Shown: positions 1-9,100 of the stretch, piece after piece
Numbering within the stretch: position 1 is the first letter of the stretch
Layout of the letters: each line of letters opens with the position of its first letter
IMG/VR virus record: IMGVR_UViG_3300009151_002763
Span: 1-39,315 of that record
Origin: a virus
Strand: one strand, 5' to 3'
DNA length: 39,315 nt
Notes under the pieces: model-generated
Told to the model about the DNA's origin: nothing
Databases searched by the model: none
What the model saw: the letters and a program-made list of their open reading frames with translations, nothing else
Made by a program: the position numbers and the translations under genes

Positions 1-1833
1 CCTACCGGACAATCAACAAGTTTTTACAAATATCAAGCTAAGACAAACTCCCAAACTAATGATCCAGGAAGTGGTTACCTACTCTGGAACAATTCAACTT
101 TATTATCAGCTACTAATATTCATATCAGTCATCTTACTGACGACAGTATTGATATTGACATATTCCTTGCATTAATAAACCTTAATGATGTATTAATCAT
201 ACAAGATAGAAACGACTCTGCAAACTATCAAAAATGGCAAGTTAATGGTACACCAACAATACATGCTAATAGTTATATAGAATTTCCAGTAGCACTGCTT
301 GATAGTGGTGGCTCAGCGATCACAGGTAATCAAGCAATATTCCTTGCTATCGTATCGACACCGGTTGATGGCGCTACAGGTATACAGGGTGCAAGTGGTT
401 CGACAGGTTTGAGCGGAGCGACTGGTACTCAAGGTATCACAGGCGCTTCAGGTGCAACAGGACCTCAAGGTACTCAAGGTAATCAAGGTCAACAAGGTAT
501 CACAGGTGCGTCAGGTGTACAAGGTCCAGATGGATCCACAGGTTTAACTGGTGAACAAGGTGCATCAGGTGCAAGTGGTGCAAGCGGAGCAACAGGTCCA
601 CAAGGACCACAAGGTACACGTGGTTCGACAGGTTTAACTGGTAATACAGGTATAAACGGCGCATCAGGTGCGTCAGGTGCAAGTGGAGCTACTGGTCCAC
701 AAGGTCAAACAGGTTTACAAGGTGCATCAGGTGCCACAGGTATAAATGGTGCGACTGGTTCTACAGGTCCTACTGGTGGACAAGGTGAACAAGGTGCGTC
801 AGGTATATTTGGTGCTACAGGAAGTACGGGTCCAACAGGTACTAATGGTACTAACGGAACGAATGGAGCATCAGGTGCTAGTGGTGCAAGTGGAGCTACT
901 GGTCCTGCTGGTACTAATGGAACTAATGGAGCATCAGGTGCTAGTGGTGCTACAGGTACATTTAGTGCATTTACTGCACAGTTTGGTCCACAAACTGGAG
1001 CAACAGGTGCAACTGGTTCTGTACAAATACTTGGTAGTTTACAAATAGGTACAGGATCTACTGGTGCTACAGGTGCAGTGACTGCATCAGATAAGATAAT
1101 ATCTTCTGCATCTATAGGTGCATCAGGTGCACAGGGTGCGTTTGCATATGGTACACTAAACTATACAGATGGCAACATCCTTGCATCGTTTACATCATCT
1201 GTAAACAGTTACAACCAGATACTTCTACAAAATACAAGCACTGGTACAGCTGCATCTACTAACTTCGTAGTATCAAACGACCAAGCAACTAACTCAACCT
1301 ACTACGGTGAGTTTGGTATGAACGGTTCTGGCTTCACACAAGGCTCATCATTATTCTCTACACCAGGTATCGTATACCTCGCAGCACAGTCTACAGACCT
1401 TGCTATCGGTACATACGGCGCTAAGAACATCTACTTCACAACAAACGATAGTGCTACCGCACATATGACGATCAGTTCTACTGGCTATGTTGGTATCGGT
1501 ACTACACCATCAGGTTCATATAAACTTGAAGTATCTGGTACAGTGAGTGCTACAGATCTTAACACCACATCTGATAAGCGTGTTAAGAAGAACATCAAGA
1601 AGATCAAGAACGCACTTGATATAGTCAAAGCTATAGATGGTGTATCATTCAAATGGAAAGAAAATGGTAAACAATCTTATGGTGTTATTGCTCAAGACTT
1701 ACAAGAGATATTACCAGAACTAGTTGGTGGTAATGAAGACAGTTTATCTGTGTCATACTTACCGTTGATAGCATTCTTGATTGAAGCGATCAAAGATCAG
1801 CAAAAACAGATCGATAAATTGGCTAATAAATAA
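1..1833 (+). CDS. Collagen-like tail fibre protein with C-terminal S74 chaperone (5' end outside window)
   Basis: The frame is open from base 1, so the gene begins upstream and 610 residues are visible. Residues 1-123 are a non-repetitive, probably beta-rich domain. Residues 124-321 are an unbroken collagen-like Gly-X-Y tract (66 triplets), expected to form a triple helix. Beta-rich Ser/Thr-rich sequence follows. The last ~90 residues match the intramolecular chaperone of endosialidase (peptidase S74). The SDKR motif, with the likely catalytic Ser at residue 524, is followed by Lys-rich helices, '[16 protein letters not shown]' and a coiled-coil-like end. In this family the chaperone trimerises the fibre and then cuts itself off before the Ser. 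Role: distal tail fibre or host recognition, inferred from the domains and from phage context. A TTG at 409 could be taken for a start but lies inside the collagen tract, so it is not the real one. Confidence 0.9.
   Translation, partial: PTGQSTSFYKYQAKTNSQTNDPGSGYLLWNNSTLLSATNIHISHLTDDSIDIDIFLALINLNDVLIIQDRNDSANYQKWQVNGTPTIHANSYIEFPVALLDSGGSAITGNQAIFLAIVSTPVDGATGIQGASGSTGLSGATGTQGITGASGATGPQGTQGNQGQQGITGASGVQGPDGSTGLTGEQGASGASGASGATGPQGPQGTRGSTGLTGNTGINGASGASGASGATGPQGQTGLQGASGATGINGATGSTGPTGGQGEQGASGIFGATGSTGPTGTNGTNGTNGASGASGASGATGPAGTNGTNGASGASGATGTFSAFTAQFGPQTGATGATGSVQILGSLQIGTGSTGATGAVTASDKIISSASIGASGAQGAFAYGTLNYTDGNILASFTSSVNSYNQILLQNTSTGTAASTNFVVSNDQATNSTYYGEFGMNGSGFTQGSSLFSTPGIVYLAAQSTDLAIGTYGAKNIYFTTNDSATAHMTISSTGYVGIGTTPSGSYKLEVSGTVSATDLNTTSDKRVKKNIKKIKNALDIVKAIDGVSFKWKENGKQSYGVIAQDLQEILPELVGGNEDSLSVSYLPLIAFLIEAIKDQQKQIDKLANK
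370..963 (+). repeat. Collagen-like Gly-X-Y coding repeat
   Basis: This is a degenerate 9-base periodicity encoding 66 consecutive Gly-X-Y triplets. GAS, GAT, GPQ and GTN dominate, including runs of [13 protein letters not shown]. Every third codon is a glycine GGN without interruption. A shorter collagen-like patch ([15 protein letters not shown]) recurs at about 1000-1080. Confidence 0.9.
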
Positions 1834-1834
1834 T

Positions 1835-1863
1835 TTTACATTAAACAAATTCTATATTATAAT
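1835..1863 (+). promoter_or_regulatory. Candidate sigma70-like promoter upstream of first glyco-cassette
   Basis: TTTACA (1835-1840) lies 17 bases before TATAAT (1858-1863). This is 5/6 and 6/6 matches to the bacterial -35/-10 consensus at the ideal spacing, in the 54-base gap after the fibre gene. The gap is AT-rich, so chance is possible. The -10 also reads TATAATTA, one mismatch from the T4 late box TATAAATA, so a weak late promoter is the alternative. The gene behind it has a good ribosome site (GAGGAG). Confidence 0.5.
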
Positions 1864-1887
1864 TATATCATAAACTGAGGAGTAACT

Positions 1888-3489
1888 ATGTCAAGAGTGA
1901 AGTTTCACACTGTTGAGCAACCAGATTCAGATACGACAACATTCGTATTATCATGCAACCGTCTAGACGTCCTAGATAAAACACTTAACTCATTCTTTGA
2001 GACACAAGACTACATCACAAAGCTAGTCATCGTAGACGACTCTGCAGAGCCTGGTGTATTTGAGACTCTTGTAGAAAGATACGGAGACTTCTCAGACGTT
2101 ATCTGCTTCCCTAAAAATCGTTCACAGTGGTGGGCCATGGATTTCATGGTTTCCTACTGCGATACAGAATACATCTTCTATCTTGAAGACGACTGGGAGC
2201 TCCTCAAACCTGGTTACCTAGACCAATCAAAAGCAATCCTTAAAAAATATAGAGATGTTGGTGTAGTAGATACTTCATGGCGTACGTTTGAGTTTCAAGG
2301 CATAGACTCATATCATAAAGAGCTTATCGATGACATGTTCTATTGGAAGAGACCATGGAAGATAACAGATGGACACTTAGCTTGGCATGCATGGGTAGGT
2401 TCACCAAACCTAAGACGCAGAGATGACCTTATCATGTTAGGCCGTGTAGAGAAGTGGCACAACGAATGGAACATCGATCGTAAGTTTACTGCGTTAGGTT
2501 TCAAAGGAGTATACCTTAATGGAGAATACTCAAGACACTTAGGTGACAAGTGTTCTAAGATGGAAGGTAAACGACCAGACGACTCTAAGACTCCTTATGA
2601 CTTCTTACCTCCAGAACTTAAGAAGAATCGTAGAGCCCCATACATCGACTACAGAGAGATGGACTACATATATGAATATCCAGCAGATGTAACTCTAGTT
2701 ACCATGGCAGTAGATATATCTCGCGGTGATAGATCTTTCGAAGAACACTACATCAAAGGTCTTGATCATCTGCTAGCCGTACGTAACCCGTTAATCGTGT
2801 ATGCAGATCCCAAGTATCATGACTATATCCGTAAGAGACGTAAACAACTAAACGTAGCTACATCAGATAATAGGATCCAAGTAAGAGGCCTCGACCTAAG
2901 AGATATCGAAGATCGTACACCGTTCAATGAGATACAGAACATCATAACTAATCCAGAATGGATCAAGCAGTCTGACTGGATTGATGGTTCTGCTTTGACA
3001 AACCCATACTATATACCTCTTACCATAATCAAGAACGCTTTGCTTGCACAAGTTGCCAACTCAAACCCGTTTGGATCTAAACGATTCTATTGGATAGACT
3101 CGGGTATGTCAAGTAGCTTTAATCTTGATGAACCAATATCTACATGGAACTTCTTATTCTTACCTAAGGATAAGTTCTTCTTGACTTCATATCCATACAA
3201 TACAGATTCTGAGATCCATGGCTGTAACATTGATACAATGACAGAGATTGTTGGTAGAAAACCAGAGTACGTTTGTCGTGCAACACTATTTGGGGGCAGC
3301 AGGGAACAGATCGCTGAATTCAATGATAAATACTTTGATCTGATCAAGCAGTGCCTAGACAAAGGTACTATAGGAACAGAAGAAGCAATATTTACATTAG
3401 TTGAGATGAAGTATCCTGACTTAGTAAATCGTTATGCAATGCCAAATGGCGATATTAAAAATTATTTGAACACTATAAGGAATAGATGA
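1888..3489 (+). CDS. Two-domain glycosyltransferase: GT2-like domain plus HtrL/YibB-like domain
   Basis: A 533-residue protein with two apparent sugar-transfer domains. Residues ~10-230 look like a GT-A (family 2) fold: 'TFVLSCNRLDVLDKTL' at the N-terminus, VIVDDS near residue 48, and the metal-binding LEDDWE near residue 100. Residues ~262-530 resemble the HtrL/YibB (WlaTC-like) family found in LPS loci: 'VTLVTMAVDISRGDRSFEEH', then a YADP motif, FYWIDSG, and a C-terminal EEAIFTLVE segment. The family is known from surface-polysaccharide gene clusters. Donor and acceptor cannot be read. The start ATG has a strong GAGGAG site 7 bases upstream. The stop overlaps the next gene by 4 bases, so translation is probably coupled. 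The GT2 call is firmer than the HtrL call. Confidence 0.8.
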   Translation: MSRVKFHTVEQPDSDTTTFVLSCNRLDVLDKTLNSFFETQDYITKLVIVDDSAEPGVFETLVERYGDFSDVICFPKNRSQWWAMDFMVSYCDTEYIFYLEDDWELLKPGYLDQSKAILKKYRDVGVVDTSWRTFEFQGIDSYHKELIDDMFYWKRPWKITDGHLAWHAWVGSPNLRRRDDLIMLGRVEKWHNEWNIDRKFTALGFKGVYLNGEYSRHLGDKCSKMEGKRPDDSKTPYDFLPPELKKNRRAPYIDYREMDYIYEYPADVTLVTMAVDISRGDRSFEEHYIKGLDHLLAVRNPLIVYADPKYHDYIRKRRKQLNVATSDNRIQVRGLDLRDIEDRTPFNEIQNIITNPEWIKQSDWIDGSALTNPYYIPLTIIKNALLAQVANSNPFGSKRFYWIDSGMSSSFNLDEPISTWNFLFLPKDKFFLTSYPYNTDSEIHGCNIDTMTEIVGRKPEYVCRATLFGGSREQIAEFNDKYFDLIKQCLDKGTIGTEEAIFTLVEMKYPDLVNRYAMPNGDIKNYLNTIRNR

Positions 3490-5168
3490 TGCGCTTTCAT
3501 ATTTTAGGTCTCCCACATACAGTATCAAGCAAAGAGTATGTTGCTTGTGCCTACACTCAAAAAGTAGTTAAGTTTGCAAAGATGATGACTGATCGTGGTC
3601 ATACCGTCATCCACTACGGTCATGAAGACTCTGACCTACAATGTACTGAGCATGTACCTGTAACTACAAATAAAGACCTTGAGATTGCTTATGGTTCTTA
3701 TGATTGGCGTAAGAACTTCTTTAAGTTTGCTACAAACGATCATGCATATACAGAATTCTATAAAAATGCTATTCGTGAAGTAGGTAAACGCAAACAACCT
3801 AATGACTTCATCTTACCATTTTGGGGATCAGGTACTAGACCAGTATGTGATGCACACCCAGACTTAATCGTCGTAGAACCCGGCATTGGTTATGCTGGTG
3901 GACATTGGGCTAAATTTAAGATCTTTGAATCATATGCTATCATGCATGCATACTATGGACTTGAGGCTGTTGGTATGTGTAAGAATAACTTCTATGATGT
4001 AGTTATCCCAAACTACTTTGATCCTGATGACTTTACATATGCACCTGAAACAAAGGAAGACTACTGCTTATTCTTAGGTCGAGTCTATGAAGGTAAAGGT
4101 ATCCATATAGCTATCCAAGCTACTGAAAAAGCTGGCATGAAACTAAAGGTCGCAGGTCAGAATAACCTTGAAGCATGCGGATACAAAGAGATCCCTAAAC
4201 ACGTTGAGTTCATAGGCTATGCGGACGTAGAGAAGCGTAGAGAGCTGATGAGTAAAGCAAAGGTATCATTCGTTGCATCTATGTACGTTGAGCCGTTTGG
4301 TGGTGTACAGATCGAGAACTTATTCTCTGGAACACCTACTATCACTACTGATTGGGGTTCATTCACAGAGAACAACATCCATGGTGTTACAGGCTATCGT
4401 TGTCGTACCATGGAAGAGTTTGTGTGGGCACTTAAGAACATCGATCGTATCAATCCACAAGACTGTCGTGATTGGGCATTAAGAAACTTCTCACTTGAGA
4501 AAGTTGCTAAGATGTATGAAGAATACTTCCAAGCTGTACTTAACATCCATGGTAAACAAGGTTGGTATGAACCAAATCCTGGTCGTACAGATATGGACTA
4601 TGCAGTCAAGCATTATCCTGGTCGAGCAGACCCTATCGACTACGGCTATATTGAAGCTGAAGAGAGACCATGTGCTGCACGTATCGCAGAATGGATAAAA
4701 GAAAAGCTAGACCCTAAATCATTACTTGACATTGGTTGTGGTCCTGGCATGTACGTAGACGAGCTTATCAAAGTAGGTGTACCAGCATTTGGTATCGACA
4801 TCGATGATCGAGTAGAAGGTAAAGACTACCTCGCAAGAGAGAGCATCTTTGATACTAAGAGGACAGCAGAAGTAGTGACGTGCTATGAAGTATTAGAACA
4901 CATAGACCCTACATATGCAGACCAAGAAGTAGATGCATTATATAATGCTATCGAACCAGGTGGTACAATGATATTCACAGCTGCCCAACCTGGTCAAGGT
5001 GGAGTAGGTCATATCAACTGTCGTAAGAGAGATTACTGGCTCAAGAAGTTTGTGGATAAAGGATTAATCTATCATCCAGGTCTTACAGAAGAATTAATTG
5101 CCTTTGAAAAGAAAGGCATACACATGGGTTGGTTCATAAGAAATGTGATGGTATTTAAGAAAAAATAG
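3486..5168 (+). CDS. GT4-type glycosyltransferase fused to SAM-dependent methyltransferase
   Basis: A 560-residue bifunctional protein. Residues ~1-360 are a GT-B glycosyltransferase (group 1/GT4). An N-terminal Rossmann half (FHILGLPHT...) is followed by 'LFLGRVYEGKGIHIAIQA' near residue 195 and the nucleotide-sugar-binding 'EPFGGVQIENLFSGTP' near 268. Residues ~395-560 are a class I methyltransferase with motif I LLDIGCGPG near 412, followed by VVTCYEVLEHID and EPGGTMIFT. Fusion suggests a sugar is added and then methylated, or that the acceptor is modified at two points. The ATG overlaps the upstream stop (ATGA). A second ATG follows immediately, so the start is uncertain by one codon. Confidence 0.88.
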   Translation: MMRFHILGLPHTVSSKEYVACAYTQKVVKFAKMMTDRGHTVIHYGHEDSDLQCTEHVPVTTNKDLEIAYGSYDWRKNFFKFATNDHAYTEFYKNAIREVGKRKQPNDFILPFWGSGTRPVCDAHPDLIVVEPGIGYAGGHWAKFKIFESYAIMHAYYGLEAVGMCKNNFYDVVIPNYFDPDDFTYAPETKEDYCLFLGRVYEGKGIHIAIQATEKAGMKLKVAGQNNLEACGYKEIPKHVEFIGYADVEKRRELMSKAKVSFVASMYVEPFGGVQIENLFSGTPTITTDWGSFTENNIHGVTGYRCRTMEEFVWALKNIDRINPQDCRDWALRNFSLEKVAKMYEEYFQAVLNIHGKQGWYEPNPGRTDMDYAVKHYPGRADPIDYGYIEAEERPCAARIAEWIKEKLDPKSLLDIGCGPGMYVDELIKVGVPAFGIDIDDRVEGKDYLARESIFDTKRTAEVVTCYEVLEHIDPTYADQEVDALYNAIEPGGTMIFTAAQPGQGGVGHINCRKRDYWLKKFVDKGLIYHPGLTEELIAFEKKGIHMGWFIRNVMVFKKK

Positions 5169-5179
5169 ACAAACTGAAT

Positions 5180-5212
5180 CGTCTGTTATATAAATAATAC
5201 TATTAACAGACG
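5180..5212 (+). repeat. Perfect 9-bp inverted repeat enclosing a late promoter
   Basis: CGTCTGTTA (5180-5188) and TAACAGACG (5204-5212) are exact reverse complements, separated by 15 bases that contain most of the TATAAATA box at 5189-5196. It lacks a GC-rich stem plus T-tract, so it is not a classical terminator. It could be a weak terminator or processing hairpin for the upstream mRNA, or a protein-binding palindrome over the promoter. Confidence 0.7.
5189..5196 (+). promoter_or_regulatory. T4-type late promoter (TATAAATA)
   Basis: Perfect match to the T4 late -10 consensus read by the phage sigma factor gp55 with the sliding clamp. It lies 34 bases upstream of the 5230 start codon, in the gap after the first glyco-cassette. 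It is expected to drive 5230, 5622 and the giant repeat gene. Confidence 0.8.
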
Positions 5213-5229
5213 AGTTCTAGGGAGCGAAG

Positions 5230-5622
5230 ATGTCTATCAAAGTCCAAGGCACGACCGTAATCAGTGACGGTAGTGTATTCTATCCATTAAACACAGTTGA
5301 TCGCGCATCGACAGTATCCATATCATCAGGTACTCTTACCCTTGATCTCCAAGCTAGTTCAATCTTTGAACTAAACCTCACATCAAACGTTACATCATTA
5401 ACACTTAATAACGTTGCATCCAGTTCTGGTACTAACGTGACAAGCTTTACACTCATAACCATCGGCGATGGTACAGCACGTACTATAGCATGGCCAGGTA
5501 CTTTCGTTTGGCCAGGTGGTACAGCCCCAACAATCACATCCACATACGCTAAGAGAGACGTGTTCGTATTCTTCTACGAGAACACCGTGTGGCATGCATT
5601 CATCGCAGGACAAAACCTATAA
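5230..5622 (+). CDS. Small beta-rich putative virion protein
   Basis: A 130-residue protein with no family I recognise firmly. The sequence is strongly beta-type: alternating hydrophobics, Thr/Ser-rich, 'SSIFELNLTSNVTSLTLNN' and then 'TIAWPGTFVWPGG'. It ends in aromatic strands (VFVFFYENTVWHAFIAGQNL). Similar short proteins occur among structural genes of marine phages, and a fibre or baseplate-associated role is inferred from position after a late promoter and before a chaperone-like gene. A GGGAG ribosome site lies 6 bases upstream of the ATG. The stop overlaps the next start (TAATG). Confidence 0.7.
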   Translation: MSIKVQGTTVISDGSVFYPLNTVDRASTVSISSGTLTLDLQASSIFELNLTSNVTSLTLNNVASSSGTNVTSFTLITIGDGTARTIAWPGTFVWPGGTAPTITSTYAKRDVFVFFYENTVWHAFIAGQNL

Positions 5623-6113
5623 TGGCTAACTTCGCATACATAAAAGATGATGTAGTACAGGAAGTTCATGACAGCTTACCTGGAAACTGGAAAAATTACA
5701 GTAACTTCTTTGCATTAACAGATGAGACAGACTACCTTAAATCAATAGGTTGGTATCCAGTCGTCTATCAAGCACCAGAGTATGATGAGTCTACTAAGAA
5801 GCTTGGTCAACTAACATACAACTTTGATGGTACACAGGTCATCGAGTCTAATGAAGTCGTTGATAAACCAGTAGTATATACTCCTCCAGCTAAGACTGAA
5901 GCTGAACTATTAGCAGAAGCTTGGGTCGCAGTAAGAGCTCAAAGAGACTTACTCATGGCAGAAGCCGACTGGAGATATAATAGGTATGCAAGACAAGTAA
6001 GACTTGAGTTGACACCTACAGATGATATCGCTTTACTAGATGCATATATGCAGGCGTTAGCCGACGTCACTGCTCAAGAAGACCCTTATAATATTACATG
6101 GCCGACACTATAG
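5622..6113 (+). CDS. Tail-fibre/tail assembly chaperone-like protein
   Basis: A 163-residue protein. The start chosen is the ATG overlapping the previous stop (TAATG at 5620-5624), giving MANFAYIKDD. An upstream in-frame ATG at 5589 would lie inside the preceding gene. The C-terminal ~70 residues have the layout of phage tail assembly chaperones (Phage_tail_APC type): 'AVRAQRDLLMAEADWRYNRY', a second helix with 'ALLDAYMQALADVT', and a terminal NITWP. Such proteins help fold or assemble the adjacent tail fibre and are not always in the virion. It sits directly before the giant repeat gene (stop TAG abuts its ATG), which suggests the giant protein is its client. Confidence 0.7.
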   Translation: MANFAYIKDDVVQEVHDSLPGNWKNYSNFFALTDETDYLKSIGWYPVVYQAPEYDESTKKLGQLTYNFDGTQVIESNEVVDKPVVYTPPAKTEAELLAEAWVAVRAQRDLLMAEADWRYNRYARQVRLELTPTDDIALLDAYMQALADVTAQEDPYNITWPTL

Positions 6114-9100
6114 ATGTTAAGAAACCTGCTACTCGCTGCAGCTGGAGCTACATCACCAGTACAATTATCTTCAGGACCGTTATACTCCTGGGGTGATAAT
6201 ACCTATGGCGAGTTGGGTCTTAGTGACCTAGTACACCGTTCATCACCAGTCCAAGTTGGTAGTTCATCATGGATATCCATAGCATCAAGTAATAACTTCA
6301 CTGCAGCCATAAGTCCAGATTATAATCTCTATGTATGGGGAGATACTACTGCATTAGGGTATAGTGTAGATTATAGTAGTCCAACACTAGTAACTCCATT
6401 AGATGTTACAAACGCATATACACCAATTAGTTTTTCATTTACTCAAGTAGCTGCAGGAAATTCTCATTTAGTATTAAAAGGTACAAATCAAGAATATGGA
6501 ACAATCCCACTAACTCTTGGATATGGAGATAAGGGTCAACTTGGAGGTAATGCTACAAGTTGGCAAGATAAGAGCTGGACAATGGTCTCTACCGCTCCTG
6601 GTGGAACACATACTCTTGCGATCAATACAATTGACTATTCTTTATGGACATGGGGTAACAATGCTTCAGGTCAACTAGGTTTTGCCAACACAGTGCATAG
6701 ATCATCACCAGTTCAACTTGGTACTAATTCTTGGTATTATGTAGCAGCAGGAGGAAATGGAGCAGGCGGTCTTGGTTCTAGTTATGCGATCGATATGAAT
6801 GGACTTTTGTGGGCGTGGGGTGATAATACGTATGGTCAATTAGGTTTTGCCGACACAGTGCATAGATCATCACCAGTTCAAGTTGGTAGTAGTATTTGGA
6901 CTATAATATCAGCTGGTGGCGGTACAGCCATAGGTATCACAGAAGATAATAATAATCCTCCTAATTTTATTGATTTAACTGGAAGGCTTTGGTCATGGGG
7001 CAATAATACATACGGTAAGTTAGGCCAAAATGATCAAGTCCATCGTTCATCACCAACACAAGTTGGTACTAACAGTAGTTGGAAATTTGTTTCTACAGGT
7101 GTGTCACACGTAGCGGCTTTAGGTACATCACAGTTATTGTTTACTTGGGGATTGAACTCTACTGGTCAACTAGGTGATAATACTATAGTACATAGATCAT
7201 CACCAGTTCAAGTTGGCAGTAATGGATTTGATACTGTTGCATGTGGTGTGTCATTTACTGTTGCTTTATCTAGTAACAAATTAGTTACATGGGGTAGCAA
7301 CACTAATGGTGAATTAGGTTCAAATACAAGAGTACATAGATCATCACCAGTTCAAGTTGGTGCAGCAAACTATAAGATCCCTTCTTATGATTTTAGAGGC
7401 GGCGGTGGAATAGCTGCGTATACTGGTGCAGCTGTCATAGATGTTTCATATAAATTATGGGCTTGGGGGCCAAATACTACGGCATTTGGCTCGGTAGTAG
7501 GTGATGGCACTGTTGTATCACGTTCATCTCCTGTACAAATTGGTACGTCATCATGGAGTTTTATTACTTCTGGAGGTGTTGGCACAGTAGGTTATACCGC
7601 AGGAATTAAGACAGACGGAACATTGTTTTTATGGGGTAATAATACGAATGGTCAACTAGGTATAAACGTTGTCGGTGCACATCGTTCATCACCAACCCAA
7701 ATTGGTGCTTATAATGCATACACTACTAATTTAGTTAATCCAGGTTTTTATACCTTTGGTAGTGCAACATATGCTCGTAATGTATTCGCGGGAGGTAACA
7801 ACTCTGCGTATGTATCACAAGGAGATGCTGGAGCATATGTTGGTTATGTATATGTTTGGGGAGACAATACATATGGCCAAATAGGAGATAGTACAGTTGC
7901 ACATCGATCATCACCATTTCAAGTAGGTACATGGCCATTTGATAGAGGCGGATTATCTGCAAAGATGGGTATTGGTGCTAGCCATATGACCTTAATCTCT
8001 AATGATGGATCATTATGGACATGGGGTAATAATACTTCAGGACAACTTGGAAGTGCAACAGCAGCACACCGTTCATCTCCAGTACAAGTAGGTACATCAT
8101 CATGGTCTGCTGTGTCTGCAGGAGCATCACACACATTAGCCATAACATCCAATGGTTCTCTATATGGTTGGGGATCATACGCTGGTCAAACAGGATTCGC
8201 CCCAGCGTGGTGGACAGACGTTAATATCGCATACACGAGTTCTATAGGTCTTAAGAACGATGGTTCACTATGGACATGGGGTGGTAATGCTCTAGGTCAA
8301 CTTGGTAGCTTAACTCTTACACATCGTTCATCTCCTGTTCAAGTAGGCACATCTTCATGGACTGCTATAGCTGGTGAAGTAACTAGTAACTATGGTATAC
8401 TTAAAGATGGAGGGCTATATGCATGGGGCGGTAATACATATGGACAACTAGGTCTAAGTGACTTAGTACATCGATCATCTCCAGTACAAGTAGGTACATC
8501 AAGTTGGACATCATTAGGTGGCGGAGCTATAGATACAACTCTTGTTGTAAGAGTTGCAATCCGTAAAGATGGAGGATTATTTAGTTGGGGCGTTAATACT
8601 GTAGGTCAAATTGGTGATAGTTCGGCTATACACCGTTCATCTCCAGTTCAAATAGGTTCTTCATCATGGTCAGCGGTGTCATCTACAGGTGACTTCTCTG
8701 CAGGTATCAAGAAAGACGGCTCTCTATGGGTATGGGGTAACTTAACATCAGGTCAAGTTGGTAATAACTTCTCAGATGTATCATACTGGTCACAGATAAG
8801 TAACGGTGTATCACACTCAATGGCTATCAAGAACGATGGTACACTATGGGCATGGGGTAGCAATGCTAGTGGTCAACTAGGAGATGGAACATACACTTCT
8901 AAGTCTTCACCAGTACAAATCAGCACATCATCATGGACTTCTGTGTCTACTGGTACAGATCATACTATGGCTGTACGTTCTGATGGAGCTTTATTCGGTT
9001 GGGGCTTTAATCAGGTAGGTCAAGTAGGTGATAACTATCAAAATACTGTATATTCATGGACAACACTGAGTATAGGTGGAGGTAATACTACTGGTGGATT

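Noticed and set aside
409-411. TTG as the start of the collagen-like protein
   Set aside because: The frame stays open to base 1 and the Gly-X-Y tract already begins at 370, so this codon is internal.
370-963. CRISPR or satellite-like array
   Set aside because: The periodicity is a 9-base coding Gly-X-Y pattern with no constant repeat/spacer structure.
5589-5621. ATG at 5589 as the start of the chaperone-like gene
   Set aside because: It lies well inside the preceding gene; the TAATG overlap at 5622 gives a natural N-terminus (MANFAYIKDD).
6114-6150. Signal peptide at the start of the giant protein (MLRNLLLAAAGA)
   Set aside because: The hydrophobic stretch is too short for a convincing signal, and the gene context is a cytoplasmically assembled virion.
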